This document shows positions 32,174 through 39,820 of a DNA stretch of 39,820 bases, piece after piece. A program made the translations under genes and the position numbers. The stretch comes from Thiobacillus sp. (GTDB lineage: Bacteria; Pseudomonadota; Gammaproteobacteria; Burkholderiales; Thiobacillaceae). The stretch's first letter is position 1. The number at the start of each line of letters is the position of its first letter. The stretch spans positions 1 to 39,820 of the forward strand of contig JAIBFA010000110.1 of assembly GCA_019459325.1 (NCBI GenBank), read 5' to 3'. The notes beneath the pieces were generated by a model. It had not been told where the DNA came from. It did not search any database and saw only the letters and a list, made by a program, of their open reading frames with translations.

Positions 32174-34414
32174 ATGAACGCATTGCCCAAAATTGCCCAG
32201 AAACTGACCCGTCATCTGTTCGGGATCGTCCTGCTCACTGGTTTGGCGCTGCCGCTCGCGGTGCGCGCTGCCGACGTGCCGCCAACCGGAAATGCGGTGC
32301 AAAGCGTCGAGGCCACGACCTTGCCCGGCGGCAAGGTCATGGTGCGCGTCAACCTCAAGAAGGCGCTGGCCGCCACGCCGGCCGGCTTCACGGTCGGCAA
32401 CCCGCCGCGCATTGCGCTGGACCTGCCCGATACCGGCAATGCCATGGGACGCAACACGGTCGAGGCCAATCTCGGCCCGCTGTCGAACGTCAACGTGGTG
32501 CAGGCCGGGACGCGCACGCGCCTGGTGCTGAACCTGAACAAATCGGTTGAGTACGAGGCCACGATCGATGGCAAGTCGCTGCTCATCGCGCTGGGCGATA
32601 TCGGCACAGGCGCCGCGCCGGTGAATGCCAGCCCGCGCTTTGCCGAGCCTGCGCCTGGCGCGGCGCGCCACAGCATCCGCGATATCGATTTCCGGCGCGG
32701 TGCAGCGGGTGAGGCACGCATCGTGACCACGCTGTCCGATGCGCAGGCCGGCATCAATATCCGCCAGCAGGCCAACGGCGTGGTCGTCGACTTCATCGGC
32801 ACCGAACTGCCCAAGGCCCTGCAGCGTCGTCTGGATGTGGCCGATTTCGGCACCCCGGTGCAGATCATCGAAACCTACACCCTGGGCGACAACACGCGCA
32901 TGGTGATCCAGCCCAAGGGTGGCTGGGAATATTCCGCCTATCAGACCGACAACAGCTTTATCGTCGAAGTCAAACAGAGCGACGATGCCCAGAAGAAAAC
33001 CGCTGACGGCAAGGTGAAATATACCGGCGAGAAGCTCTCGCTCAATTTCCAGAACGTCGAAGTGCGCTCGGTACTGCAGGTCATCGCCGACTTCACCGGC
33101 CTCAATATCATTGCAAGCGACACTGTAGCGGGCAACCTCACCCTGCGCCTGAAAGACGTGCCGTGGGACCAGGCGCTCGATCTCATCATGCAGACCAAGG
33201 GCCTCGACAAGCGCCAGAACGGCAACGTGATCTGGATCGCGCCTAAGGACGAATTGCTGACCAAGGAAAAACTGGAGTTCGAAGCCCGCTCGGCCGTGGC
33301 TGATCTGGAGCCTCTGACCACCGAATACATCCAGCTCAACTACATGCGGGCGGATGAAGCGCAAACCATGCTGTATGGCTTTGCATCCGGTGCCTTCCTT
33401 GCCTCGGCGGGCAACAATGCCGTGAACTGTTCGGCGCAGGCACAGGGCTTGGGCGGTGCAGCGGCGGCGCAGGCTTCGCAGAAGGGCGAGGGAGACAGCG
33501 ACCAGAAAGTCCTGACCAAGAGGGGGCGTGCTACGTATGAATTGAAGACCAATACGCTGATCATCACCGATACGTCGCGCAAGATCCAGGAAGTGCGCGA
33601 ACTGCTCGCACGGCTGGATGTGCCCGCACGCCAGGTCATGATCGAGGCGCGCGTGGTGATCGCAGATAGCAACTGGAGCCGCGAGCTGGGCGTTCGCCTC
33701 GGCACCCGGCTGTTCAAGAATACTGGCCGTGAAACAATTGGGGTGGGAGGCACGCTTAACGAATCTGCCGCCATCGCCGCGGGCGGGTCACCGACAGTGA
33801 CGCCTCAGGTGAATCTGGGCTTGCTCAACCCGGTCGGTCAGATTGCCATGTCGGTGCTGAACCCTTCCAATGGAAATCTGCTCAGTCTGGAATTGACCGC
33901 GCTGGAAGCGGACAACCGAGGCAAGATTCTGTCCAACCCCCGTGTGATGACCACCAACCAGAAGCCGGCGGTCATCCTCAACGGCACGCAGATTCCGTTC
34001 ATCACGCCCGGAACGGCCAATGCACCCGCAACGGTGACGTTCAAGGACGCCTTCCTCTGCTTGCTGGTTGATCCGCAGATTCTCAACAATGATTCGCTCA
34101 TCATGACGGTCGAAGTGCAAAAAGATGCGGTTGATACTTCCAACACGGCAGTGGGCGTTGGCGCGGATATCACCGCCCCAGCAATCGCGACGCGCCGCAT
34201 CAAAACCCAAGTGCGCGTGAATAATGGCGAAACCCTGGTTCTGGGGGGCATCTTCGATCAGACGGAATTGAACAACGTCGACAAGGTGCCGTTCTTTGGA
34301 GACTTGCCGGTGTTCGGCAATCTGTTTAAGCATACCTCCAAACAGGATAGGAAAACCGAGCTGATTATTTTCCTCACTCCGCGCATTCTCGACGAGCGCC
34401 TGTCGCTCCGCTGA
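32174..34414 (+). CDS. pilQ: Type IV pilus secretin PilQ
   Basis: PilQ forms the outer-membrane pore for the pilus. The 746-residue protein starts at the ATG at 32174 with GAGG six bases upstream and has a signal peptide (GIVLLTGLALPLAVRAA). Two AMIN domains follow (about 30-130 and 160-260: TLPGGKVMVRVNLKK; IRDIDFRRGAAGEARIV), then STN and N0/N1 domains (KLSLNFQNVEVRSVLQVIADF). The secretin domain has ARQVMIEARVVIADSNWSRELGVRLG, and VNNGETLVLGGIFD leads to the final RKTELIIFLTPRILDE. An Ala- and Gln-rich insert with one Cys (about 415-440) is variable in the family. A terminator follows. Confidence 0.97.
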   Translation: MNALPKIAQKLTRHLFGIVLLTGLALPLAVRAADVPPTGNAVQSVEATTLPGGKVMVRVNLKKALAATPAGFTVGNPPRIALDLPDTGNAMGRNTVEANLGPLSNVNVVQAGTRTRLVLNLNKSVEYEATIDGKSLLIALGDIGTGAAPVNASPRFAEPAPGAARHSIRDIDFRRGAAGEARIVTTLSDAQAGINIRQQANGVVVDFIGTELPKALQRRLDVADFGTPVQIIETYTLGDNTRMVIQPKGGWEYSAYQTDNSFIVEVKQSDDAQKKTADGKVKYTGEKLSLNFQNVEVRSVLQVIADFTGLNIIASDTVAGNLTLRLKDVPWDQALDLIMQTKGLDKRQNGNVIWIAPKDELLTKEKLEFEARSAVADLEPLTTEYIQLNYMRADEAQTMLYGFASGAFLASAGNNAVNCSAQAQGLGGAAAAQASQKGEGDSDQKVLTKRGRATYELKTNTLIITDTSRKIQEVRELLARLDVPARQVMIEARVVIADSNWSRELGVRLGTRLFKNTGRETIGVGGTLNESAAIAAGGSPTVTPQVNLGLLNPVGQIAMSVLNPSNGNLLSLELTALEADNRGKILSNPRVMTTNQKPAVILNGTQIPFITPGTANAPATVTFKDAFLCLLVDPQILNNDSLIMTVEVQKDAVDTSNTAVGVGADITAPAIATRRIKTQVRVNNGETLVLGGIFDQTELNNVDKVPFFGDLPVFGNLFKHTSKQDRKTELIIFLTPRILDERLSLR

Positions 34415-34430
34415 TTGCACTCACTTATTC

Positions 34431-34458
34431 AAGCGCGGGCCTGTCCCGCGCTTTTTTT
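34431..34458 (+). terminator. Rho-independent terminator after pilQ
   Basis: A 9-bp perfect stem AAGCGCGGG/CCCGCGCTT (34431-34439, 34445-34453) with loop CCTGT is followed by T to 34458. It ends the pilMNOPQ operon before aroK. Confidence 0.95.
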
Positions 34459-34529
34459 CGTCCGGATTTTCACCCCACACGTGTCACTGTGCCGCTGTCC
34501 ATTGGACCGCTCTCCATTAGAATGGCGCC

Positions 34530-35081
34530 ATGAGCAAGCGAGACAACCTTTACCTCATTGGACTGATGGGGGCCGGCAAGACCACGGTGGGACGGCTGCT
34601 GGCCAAACATTACGGCTGCACCTTCTACGATTCGGACCACGAGATCGAGGCGCGCACCGGGGTCAGGATTCCGGTCATATTCGAAATCGAGGGCGAAGCG
34701 GGGTTTCGCAAGCGCGAGGAAACGGTGATTGCCGACCTGACCGCTTTATCCGGGATCGTGCTGGCCACCGGAGGCGGGGCGATATTGTCTGCGGCCAACC
34801 GCGAAAACCTGCGGAAAAACGGGGTGGTGATTTACCTGCGCGGCACCCCCGAGCATTTGCATGAACGCACCCGTCACGACCGCAACCGCCCGCTGCTGCA
34901 AACCGGGAATCCGCTTGCCAAGCTGCGCGAGTTATACGGTCAGCGCGATCCGCTGTATCGCGAAGTGGCTGACATCGTGGTGGATACGGGACGGCAGAGC
35001 GTGGCAGGCATGACCCGCGCGCTCTTCGGCAAGCTGGACTTGCTGCGAAGCGGGTTGCCGCTGTCCGACATGGCTGACTGA
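34530..35081 (+). CDS. aroK: Shikimate kinase
   Basis: AroK phosphorylates shikimate at the 3-hydroxyl. The 183-residue protein has the P-loop [12 protein letters not shown] (about 11-22), the shikimate-binding [11 protein letters not shown] and FRKREE motifs, GGGAI, and the lid region [10 protein letters not shown]. It starts at ATG 34530; a weak ribosome site precedes it. In most betaproteobacteria aroB follows directly after pilQ-aroK. Here the stop TGA at 35079-35081 touches the ATG of a beta-helix protein instead. Confidence 0.96.
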   Translation: MSKRDNLYLIGLMGAGKTTVGRLLAKHYGCTFYDSDHEIEARTGVRIPVIFEIEGEAGFRKREETVIADLTALSGIVLATGGGAILSAANRENLRKNGVVIYLRGTPEHLHERTRHDRNRPLLQTGNPLAKLRELYGQRDPLYREVADIVVDTGRQSVAGMTRALFGKLDLLRSGLPLSDMAD

Positions 35082-36332
35082 ATGCGGCACCTTGCCTGCG
35101 CGGGTTTGCTTTGCTTGCTGGCGGGCGTGGCCGCTGCAGCAGACTATCGGGCAAGTGCCGATGATTACCGCGAGTATTTATCCCGCCTGCAGCCGGGCGA
35201 CCGCTTGCTGCTCGAACCGGGCGATTACCGCCAAGGCTTGCCCCTGCATCATCTGTCGGGTGAGGGCGGCCATCCCATCGTCATCGAGGCCGCCAATCGG
35301 GCCGCGCCGCCGCGTTTCATCGCACGGCCGCGTGCCAATACGATCAGTCTGGTCGATGCGCGGCATCTGGTGTTGCGTCATCTGGAACTCGATGGCCGCA
35401 ACCTGCGGGTAGATGCGGTCAAGGCCGAAGGCCACAGCCGCTATGCCGATTTCATCACGCTGGAGCATCTTTTCATCCACGACCACGCCGCGTCGCAGCA
35501 GAACGTGGGCATTTCGACCAAATGCCCGACTGTCGGCTGGGTGGTCAGGAACAATCGCATCAAGCGGGTGGGCACCGGCATGTATTTCGGCGACTCGGAT
35601 GGCAGCGATCCCTTTGTCGGCGGGCTCATCGAGGCCAACCGGATCAGCCACACGCTGGGTTACAACCTGCAAATCAAGCATCAAAAAACACGCCCGCCAG
35701 AATATGCGGATCGTTACGATACGGTGATCCGCTACAACGTGTTTTCCAAGTCCGATTCCGTTCCCGGACCGCAGGCGCGCCCCAATGTCCTGCTGGGGCA
35801 TGTTCCGCTGACGGAGGCGGGCAGCGAGGATCGTTACCTGGTGTACGGCAACCTCTTTCTGCACAATCCCAGCGAAGCGCTGTTGCAGGCGGAGGGGCGG
35901 ATGGCGGTGTACGACAATGTGTTCATCAACGGCAGCGGCGATGCGATTCGCATCCAGCCTCACAACGACGTGCCGCGCGACATGGCGATTTTCTCCAACA
36001 CCGTGCTCGCTTCGGGTAGGGGAATACAGGTGCGGCGGGCCGAGGGAACGGCTTATCGCCAGCGCCTGATCGCCAATGTGGTGGCGGCCAGTACTCCCAT
36101 GCAGGGGGGCGAAGCAGCGTACAACGTCATGCTGGCCTATCGCCCCGATCTGTTGGATGCAGCCTTGCCGCAACTGACTCCGCGCCTGCTTGCGCACAGT
36201 CAGGAAGCACGCCGCCTACCAGGTTTGTTGGTGCGCGAGTTGGCAGCCTATCCCGACTGGCAGGAGGCGATACGGCCCGGCGCACGCATCGCGCCTGCGT
36301 TGCTGCGCACGCTGGACGCTCCTCCGCCATGA
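35082..36332 (+). CDS. Secreted right-handed parallel beta-helix repeat protein
   Basis: The 416-residue protein has a signal peptide (HLACAGLLCLLAGVAAAADY). A beta-helix body follows in which short strand-turn units repeat, for example HLVLRHLELDGRNL, FITLEHLFIHDHAASQQNVG, WVVRNNRIKRVGTGMYFGDS, GLIEANRISHTLGYNLQIKH and MAVYDNVFINGSGDAIRI. It resembles the NosD/pectate-lyase-like fold used by polysaccharide lyases, epimerases and carbohydrate-binding proteins; the catalytic type cannot be read from the sequence. It starts immediately after aroK and overlaps the VanZ-type gene by four bases (ATGA at 36329), so expression is coupled. Acting on an exopolysaccharide is plausible. Confidence 0.85.
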   Translation: MRHLACAGLLCLLAGVAAAADYRASADDYREYLSRLQPGDRLLLEPGDYRQGLPLHHLSGEGGHPIVIEAANRAAPPRFIARPRANTISLVDARHLVLRHLELDGRNLRVDAVKAEGHSRYADFITLEHLFIHDHAASQQNVGISTKCPTVGWVVRNNRIKRVGTGMYFGDSDGSDPFVGGLIEANRISHTLGYNLQIKHQKTRPPEYADRYDTVIRYNVFSKSDSVPGPQARPNVLLGHVPLTEAGSEDRYLVYGNLFLHNPSEALLQAEGRMAVYDNVFINGSGDAIRIQPHNDVPRDMAIFSNTVLASGRGIQVRRAEGTAYRQRLIANVVAASTPMQGGEAAYNVMLAYRPDLLDAALPQLTPRLLAHSQEARRLPGLLVRELAAYPDWQEAIRPGARIAPALLRTLDAPPP

Positions 36333-38656
36333 GCCGTAGTGTGAGCAATCCCCGCAGCCTGTTGTGGCTGACCGCGCTGGTTTACACCGCGTTTGTCATG
36401 TATGGCAGCCTGGTGCCGCTTGAATACCGCGCCATTCCGTGGGATGAGGCTGTGGCGCGGTTTGGTGCGATACCGCTTCTCAAGCTCGGCATTGGTTCGC
36501 GCGCCGATTGGATGGCCAACCTGTTGCTGTTCATTCCGCTGACTTTCCTGTGGATGGGCGCACTGACGGCATGGGGCACCCGCCTGCGAACTTTATGTAC
36601 CTCCCTGGTGCTGATTCCTGCCGCCACCGCCTTGAGTCTGGGCATCGAGTTCACCCAGCTTTTTTTCCCGCAGCGCACCGTATCGCAGAACGACATCTTT
36701 GCCGAGAGTCTGGGTGGTGTCATCGGCGTGCTGCTCTGGTGGGGGATGGGTAGCCGTTTCGTCGACTGGTTGCAGTCCTGGCAGAAGACCCATGCCCGTG
36801 CCGAACTGGCCGAGCGGCTGGCCTGGGTGTATCTGGCGGGAGTGCTGGTTTACAACGTCCTGCCGCTTGACCTGACCATCAGCCTGGTCGAGATTTTCCA
36901 TAAATGGCGGGACGGCATGGTCAACCTGATTCCGTTTGGCCGTCTGCCGGATGACCTGGCCTATGCGCTGTATGAAATCGCTACCGATTCCCTGATCTGG
37001 ACACCGCTTGCACTGCTATGGCGGTTCGATGGCACGCGCACTGCGTGGCGCGTGTGGGGCATGACACTGGCCACGGCTGTGGCGCTGGAAGTCATGCAGC
37101 TGTTCGTTTATTCCCGTGTCAGCGATGTCACCGATCTTTTTACGGCCGCCGCAGGCGCTGCGCTGGGAGTCTGGGTTGGTGGCCGACTTGGCGCGCACGA
37201 GAAGATTTCGGGCCAGGCGCCGCTGTGGGCAGACGTCGCGCACCTGACCAGTGTGAGCAAAATATCGGGGTGGCTGCCGTTCGCGCTGGCGGTAGGCTGG
37301 ATAGCGGTGCTGTTGTTCGTGTTCTGGTTTCCATTCGATTTCCACACGGACGGTGCCTTCATCAAAAGCCGGCTTGATTTTGTGCAGCGAGTGCCGTTCG
37401 AGGTGTATTACTTCGGCACCGAGTATCGGGCCATTACCGAGGTGCTGCGCAAGACGCTGTTCTTTGCCCCGCTCGGCGGGTTGTTGGCATGGGGGGTGGT
37501 GCGTCAGCCGTGGCGCTGGCGCAGCCCGCTGTTTGCGCTGGCGATGCTGGTGCTGTTCCTGATGCCTGCCCTCATCGAACTGGGGCAGGTGATGCTGCCG
37601 CAGAAAATTGCCGACACCACCGACTGGCTGCTGGCCTGGCTGGGCGCTCTGGCAGGGTATGGCGTCGCGCGCCATATGCTGCGCGCACCGCGCCATGCTG
37701 CCCCTGTGCAGACGGTCGCCATCCAGGCAGACTCCATCACCGCACCCGCAGCGCTTCCGATACGCTGGCATCTGACGCTGATGCTGGGCGGAATGAGCCT
37801 GCTGTTCTGGGGGGCGGGGTACGCCCCCTTTGTGCCGTACAACCTGCGCGAACTGCTCCAGCATGATGCACCCTGGCTGTCGGCGCTGCTGCTTGCGCTG
37901 GCGTGCTACTGGCTGGCGGTGTGGCCGGTATGGCTGGCGCGGCGACGCGTGCCCGGTAAGAGTCGGCTGTGGCAGCTGCCGTTCGGTCTGCTGGTGTATG
38001 GCGCGGTTGTTTTTCTGTTGCTGCGTGTTGCTGTTCCGGATGAAAGCCTGTTCGATCTGGTGGGCAGCCCGGTGCTGAACTGGCCTGGGCAGTGGGAACT
38101 CGGGCTGCGCTGGGTGGCGTTGGCAGCCGTGCCTGGGGCATTGCTGTATCTCGCGGTGCAAACCGTTCGCCGCTGGCGTGGGCGACGGCTGGGCGCGTTG
38201 CATTTCTGGGTCGTGGTGCCGGTGCTGGGGCTGGCGTATTGGGGTGTCGTTGCGCAAGCCGCCACCGACAACCTCACCGAACTCATCGCCGCACCGCAGC
38301 CGCTGGCCTTTGTGGCGCTGAGCGTCTGGCTCTACATCCTGTTTCTCGCCGCAGCGCTGCTCGCTTCGCCTGCATCTGGGACACACCGTACCGCGAGGTT
38401 TGCCGGCGTGGCTGTTTCGCTGCCGTTGGCGGCGTTATTCCTGCATCTCGGTTTGGCAGGCGAAATCGATAAATACGGCCAGCAATTCTCGGCCCTGCAG
38501 TTTTTGCTGAGCGCCGACCGCCAGCATTACGCTGCGCAGCCTGTCATCTGGCTGCGCTACAGTGTGCTGCATGCGCTTGTCATTGCGGCGCTTGCATTCA
38601 TACAATGGCCGCATTTCCGCGCCGTCAAACGACAAACACCCCATGCACCTCATTGA
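36329..38656 (+). CDS. Large integral membrane protein with three VanZ-like units
   Basis: The 775-residue protein is almost wholly hydrophobic helices. VanZ-like signatures appear three times. Unit 1 (about 10-130) has YTAFVMYGSLVPLEYR, then ANLLLFIPLTFLWMG and a FTQLFFPQRTVSQNDIFAESLGG-type end. Unit 2 (about 165-285) has LVYNVLPLDLT, NLIPFGR and a MQLFVYSRVSDVTDLF-type end. Unit 3 (about 320-450) has FVFWFPFDFH, LFFAPLGGLLAWG and an ELGQVMLPQKIADTTDWL-type end. A C-terminal set of about eight helices (residues 490-770) has no clear family. VanZ proteins are membrane proteins of unclear function (one confers teicoplanin resistance). Coupling to the beta-helix gene suggests an envelope or polysaccharide role. 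The stop lies 14 bases inside the next gene. Confidence 0.85.
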   Translation: MSRSVSNPRSLLWLTALVYTAFVMYGSLVPLEYRAIPWDEAVARFGAIPLLKLGIGSRADWMANLLLFIPLTFLWMGALTAWGTRLRTLCTSLVLIPAATALSLGIEFTQLFFPQRTVSQNDIFAESLGGVIGVLLWWGMGSRFVDWLQSWQKTHARAELAERLAWVYLAGVLVYNVLPLDLTISLVEIFHKWRDGMVNLIPFGRLPDDLAYALYEIATDSLIWTPLALLWRFDGTRTAWRVWGMTLATAVALEVMQLFVYSRVSDVTDLFTAAAGAALGVWVGGRLGAHEKISGQAPLWADVAHLTSVSKISGWLPFALAVGWIAVLLFVFWFPFDFHTDGAFIKSRLDFVQRVPFEVYYFGTEYRAITEVLRKTLFFAPLGGLLAWGVVRQPWRWRSPLFALAMLVLFLMPALIELGQVMLPQKIADTTDWLLAWLGALAGYGVARHMLRAPRHAAPVQTVAIQADSITAPAALPIRWHLTLMLGGMSLLFWGAGYAPFVPYNLRELLQHDAPWLSALLLALACYWLAVWPVWLARRRVPGKSRLWQLPFGLLVYGAVVFLLLRVAVPDESLFDLVGSPVLNWPGQWELGLRWVALAAVPGALLYLAVQTVRRWRGRRLGALHFWVVVPVLGLAYWGVVAQAATDNLTELIAAPQPLAFVALSVWLYILFLAAALLASPASGTHRTARFAGVAVSLPLAALFLHLGLAGEIDKYGQQFSALQFLLSADRQHYAAQPVIWLRYSVLHALVIAALAFIQWPHFRAVKRQTPHAPH

Positions 38657-39605
38657 CGTTTTTAACGGCGACGCCGATGGACTTTGCGCGCTGCACCAGC
38701 TGCGTCTGGACGCCCCCGCGGATTCCGAGCTGATTACCGGACCCAAGCGAGATATCAGCCTGCTGAAACGGGTCAAGGCCCAGGCGGGCGACCGCATCAC
38801 CGTGCTCGACATCGCGCTGTCGAAGAACCGCGACGCGCTGGACAGGCTGCTTGAAGCAGGCGCGTATGTCCGCTACTTCGATCACCACCAGCCGGGCGAC
38901 ATTCCAACGCATCCGCACTTCGAGCCGCATATCGATACCGATGCCAACGTCTGCACCAGCCTGCTGGTGAATCAATACTTGCATGGCAGGCAACAGGCGT
39001 GGGCGGTGGCTGCGGCGTTTGGGGACAACCTCGCCGATGCCGCGCGGCAGGCTGCTGCCCCCCTGGGCTTGTCTGCCGACCGACTGGCGCAACTCCAGTC
39101 GCTGGGTGAATGCCTCAATTACAACGGCTACGGTGAAACGCTCGACGATCTTTTTTTCGATCCCGCCGACCTGTATCGCCAGCTGCGCCCGTTTGCAGAT
39201 CCCTTCGCCTTCGTTGCCGAGTCGCCTGCCTACCAGACGCTGAAAGCCGGCTACCAGGACGACATGGCGCGTGCCGCCATCGTGGGTGCGGCGGAAGCAC
39301 GCGCCGCCGGACGCATTTTCATGCTGCCCGCCGAAAAGTGGGCGCGGCGGATTTCCGGCGTCTTCGGCAATCAACTGGCAGTCGACTCCCCCACGCAGGC
39401 GCATGCCGTGCTCACGGCCAAGCCCGGTGGCGGCTATGTCGTCAGCGTACGCGCGCCGCTGGCTGCCAAGTCTGGCGCGGACGAACTGTGCAGTCAGTTC
39501 GACACCGGGGGCGGGCGCAAGGGCGCCGCTGGCATCAATCATCTGCCGGAATCCGAAGTTGGCCGGTTTATTGCTACGTTTTTTGCGGTCTTTACCCGGA
39601 GCTGA
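38643..39605 (+). CDS. DHH-family phosphoesterase
   Basis: The 320-residue cytoplasmic protein has the metal-binding pattern of DHH enzymes: NGDADGLCA (residues 8-16), TVLDIALSKN (about 53-62), and the name-giving FDHH at 79-82. A DHHA1-like C-terminus ends with GGGRKGAAGINHLP, matching GGGHxxAAG. Family members hydrolyse short oligonucleotides or cyclic dinucleotides (NrnA, GdpP) or pyrophosphate; which one applies is unknown. I start at the ATG at 38643 (MHLIDVFNGDADG), overlapping the VanZ-type gene by 14 bases; longer readings run into that gene. The sulfate adenylyltransferase start follows the stop directly. Since that enzyme makes APS and releases pyrophosphate, a link to nucleotide or pyrophosphate clearance is possible but unproven. 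Confidence 0.88.
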   Translation: MHLIDVFNGDADGLCALHQLRLDAPADSELITGPKRDISLLKRVKAQAGDRITVLDIALSKNRDALDRLLEAGAYVRYFDHHQPGDIPTHPHFEPHIDTDANVCTSLLVNQYLHGRQQAWAVAAAFGDNLADAARQAAAPLGLSADRLAQLQSLGECLNYNGYGETLDDLFFDPADLYRQLRPFADPFAFVAESPAYQTLKAGYQDDMARAAIVGAAEARAAGRIFMLPAEKWARRISGVFGNQLAVDSPTQAHAVLTAKPGGGYVVSVRAPLAAKSGADELCSQFDTGGGRKGAAGINHLPESEVGRFIATFFAVFTRS

Positions 39606-39820
39606 ATGGTGGATCAACTTATTGCGCCCTACGGCGGCACGCTCATCAACCTCATCGACCCTGCGAAAAGCGAAGCGCTCAAGCATGAAGCCCTGAGCTT
39701 GCCCTCGCTCGACCTCGACTGGCGCCAGCAATGCGAGCTCGAAATGCTGATGAGCGGCGCGTATTCCCCGCTTGCCGGATTCAAGACGCGCGCCCGAAAT
39801 TCGCCCGCACGGAAGACGGC
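39606..39820 (+). CDS. Sulfate adenylyltransferase (probable bifunctional ATP sulfurylase/APS kinase), N-terminus, cut by the window edge
   Basis: Translated from the ATG at 39606, one base after the DHH stop: MVDQLIAPYGGTLINLIDP, then LDWRQQCELEMLMSGAYSPLAGF. This is the start of the ATP sulfurylase family, in which the LELLxxGxxSPLxGF block is conserved; the LIAPYGG-type opening is seen in bifunctional sat/cysC proteins of betaproteobacteria. The enzyme makes or consumes adenosine phosphosulfate in sulfate assimilation or sulfite oxidation. After GF the last 13 codons (KTRARNSPARKT) do not resemble the expected continuation; see findings. Only 71 codons are visible. Confidence 0.85.
   Translation, partial: MVDQLIAPYGGTLINLIDPAKSEALKHEALSLPSLDLDWRQQCELEMLMSGAYSPLAGFKTRARNSPARKT

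Overview
The window is a gene-dense, GC-rich stretch of a betaproteobacterial chromosome. The aroQ-accB-accC-prmA block, the ResB/CcsB (System II) cytochrome c maturation pair beside a di-haem cytochrome c4, a pilMNOPQ cluster and a bifunctional-type sulfate adenylyltransferase together suggest a sulfur-oxidising or otherwise autotrophic Nitrosomonadales-type organism such as a Thiobacillus relative. That placement is inference from gene content, not from a marker-gene comparison.

Left arm (1-7549, minus strand): cytochrome c4, a GNRA-loop terminator, then resB-ccsB-tlpA-aroQ-accB-accC-prmA (prmA runs off the left edge). Next, on the plus strand, come engB and hemB. The engB-hemB gap holds a probable minus-strand small RNA with CCUCC-type loops, two tandem terminators and a sigma-E-like promoter.

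Centre (9486-26142): an exosortase (PEP-CTERM/XrtA) accessory and regulatory locus. It encodes a FeeM-type N-acyltransferase, a ThiF/E1-like enzyme, one PEP-CTERM substrate protein, an RND/MMPL exporter, two tandem PrsT TPR lipoproteins, the sigma54 activator PrsR, the kinase PrsK and an EpsB-type sugar-phosphate transferase. The exosortase itself is not in the window. The regulatory DNA is legible. Three copies of a TGTCGGAAAA-TTTACA-type motif (the presumed PEP-CTERM box) flank the substrate gene and precede the exporter gene. A strong -24/-12 sigma54 promoter with a consensus IHF site lies before the substrate gene, and another -24/-12 site precedes the glycosyltransferase-prsK-prsR-prsT operon. 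The simplest model is that PrsK/PrsR act through RpoN on the substrate, the exporter and their own operon.

Right arm: an uncharacterised gene translationally coupled to penicillin-binding protein 1A (minus); divergently pilMNOPQ with a terminator (plus); then aroK followed not by aroB but by a tightly packed series of a beta-helix protein, a triple-VanZ membrane protein, a DHH phosphoesterase and the start of sulfate adenylyltransferase. No tRNA, rRNA, CRISPR array, insertion sequence or phage gene was seen.
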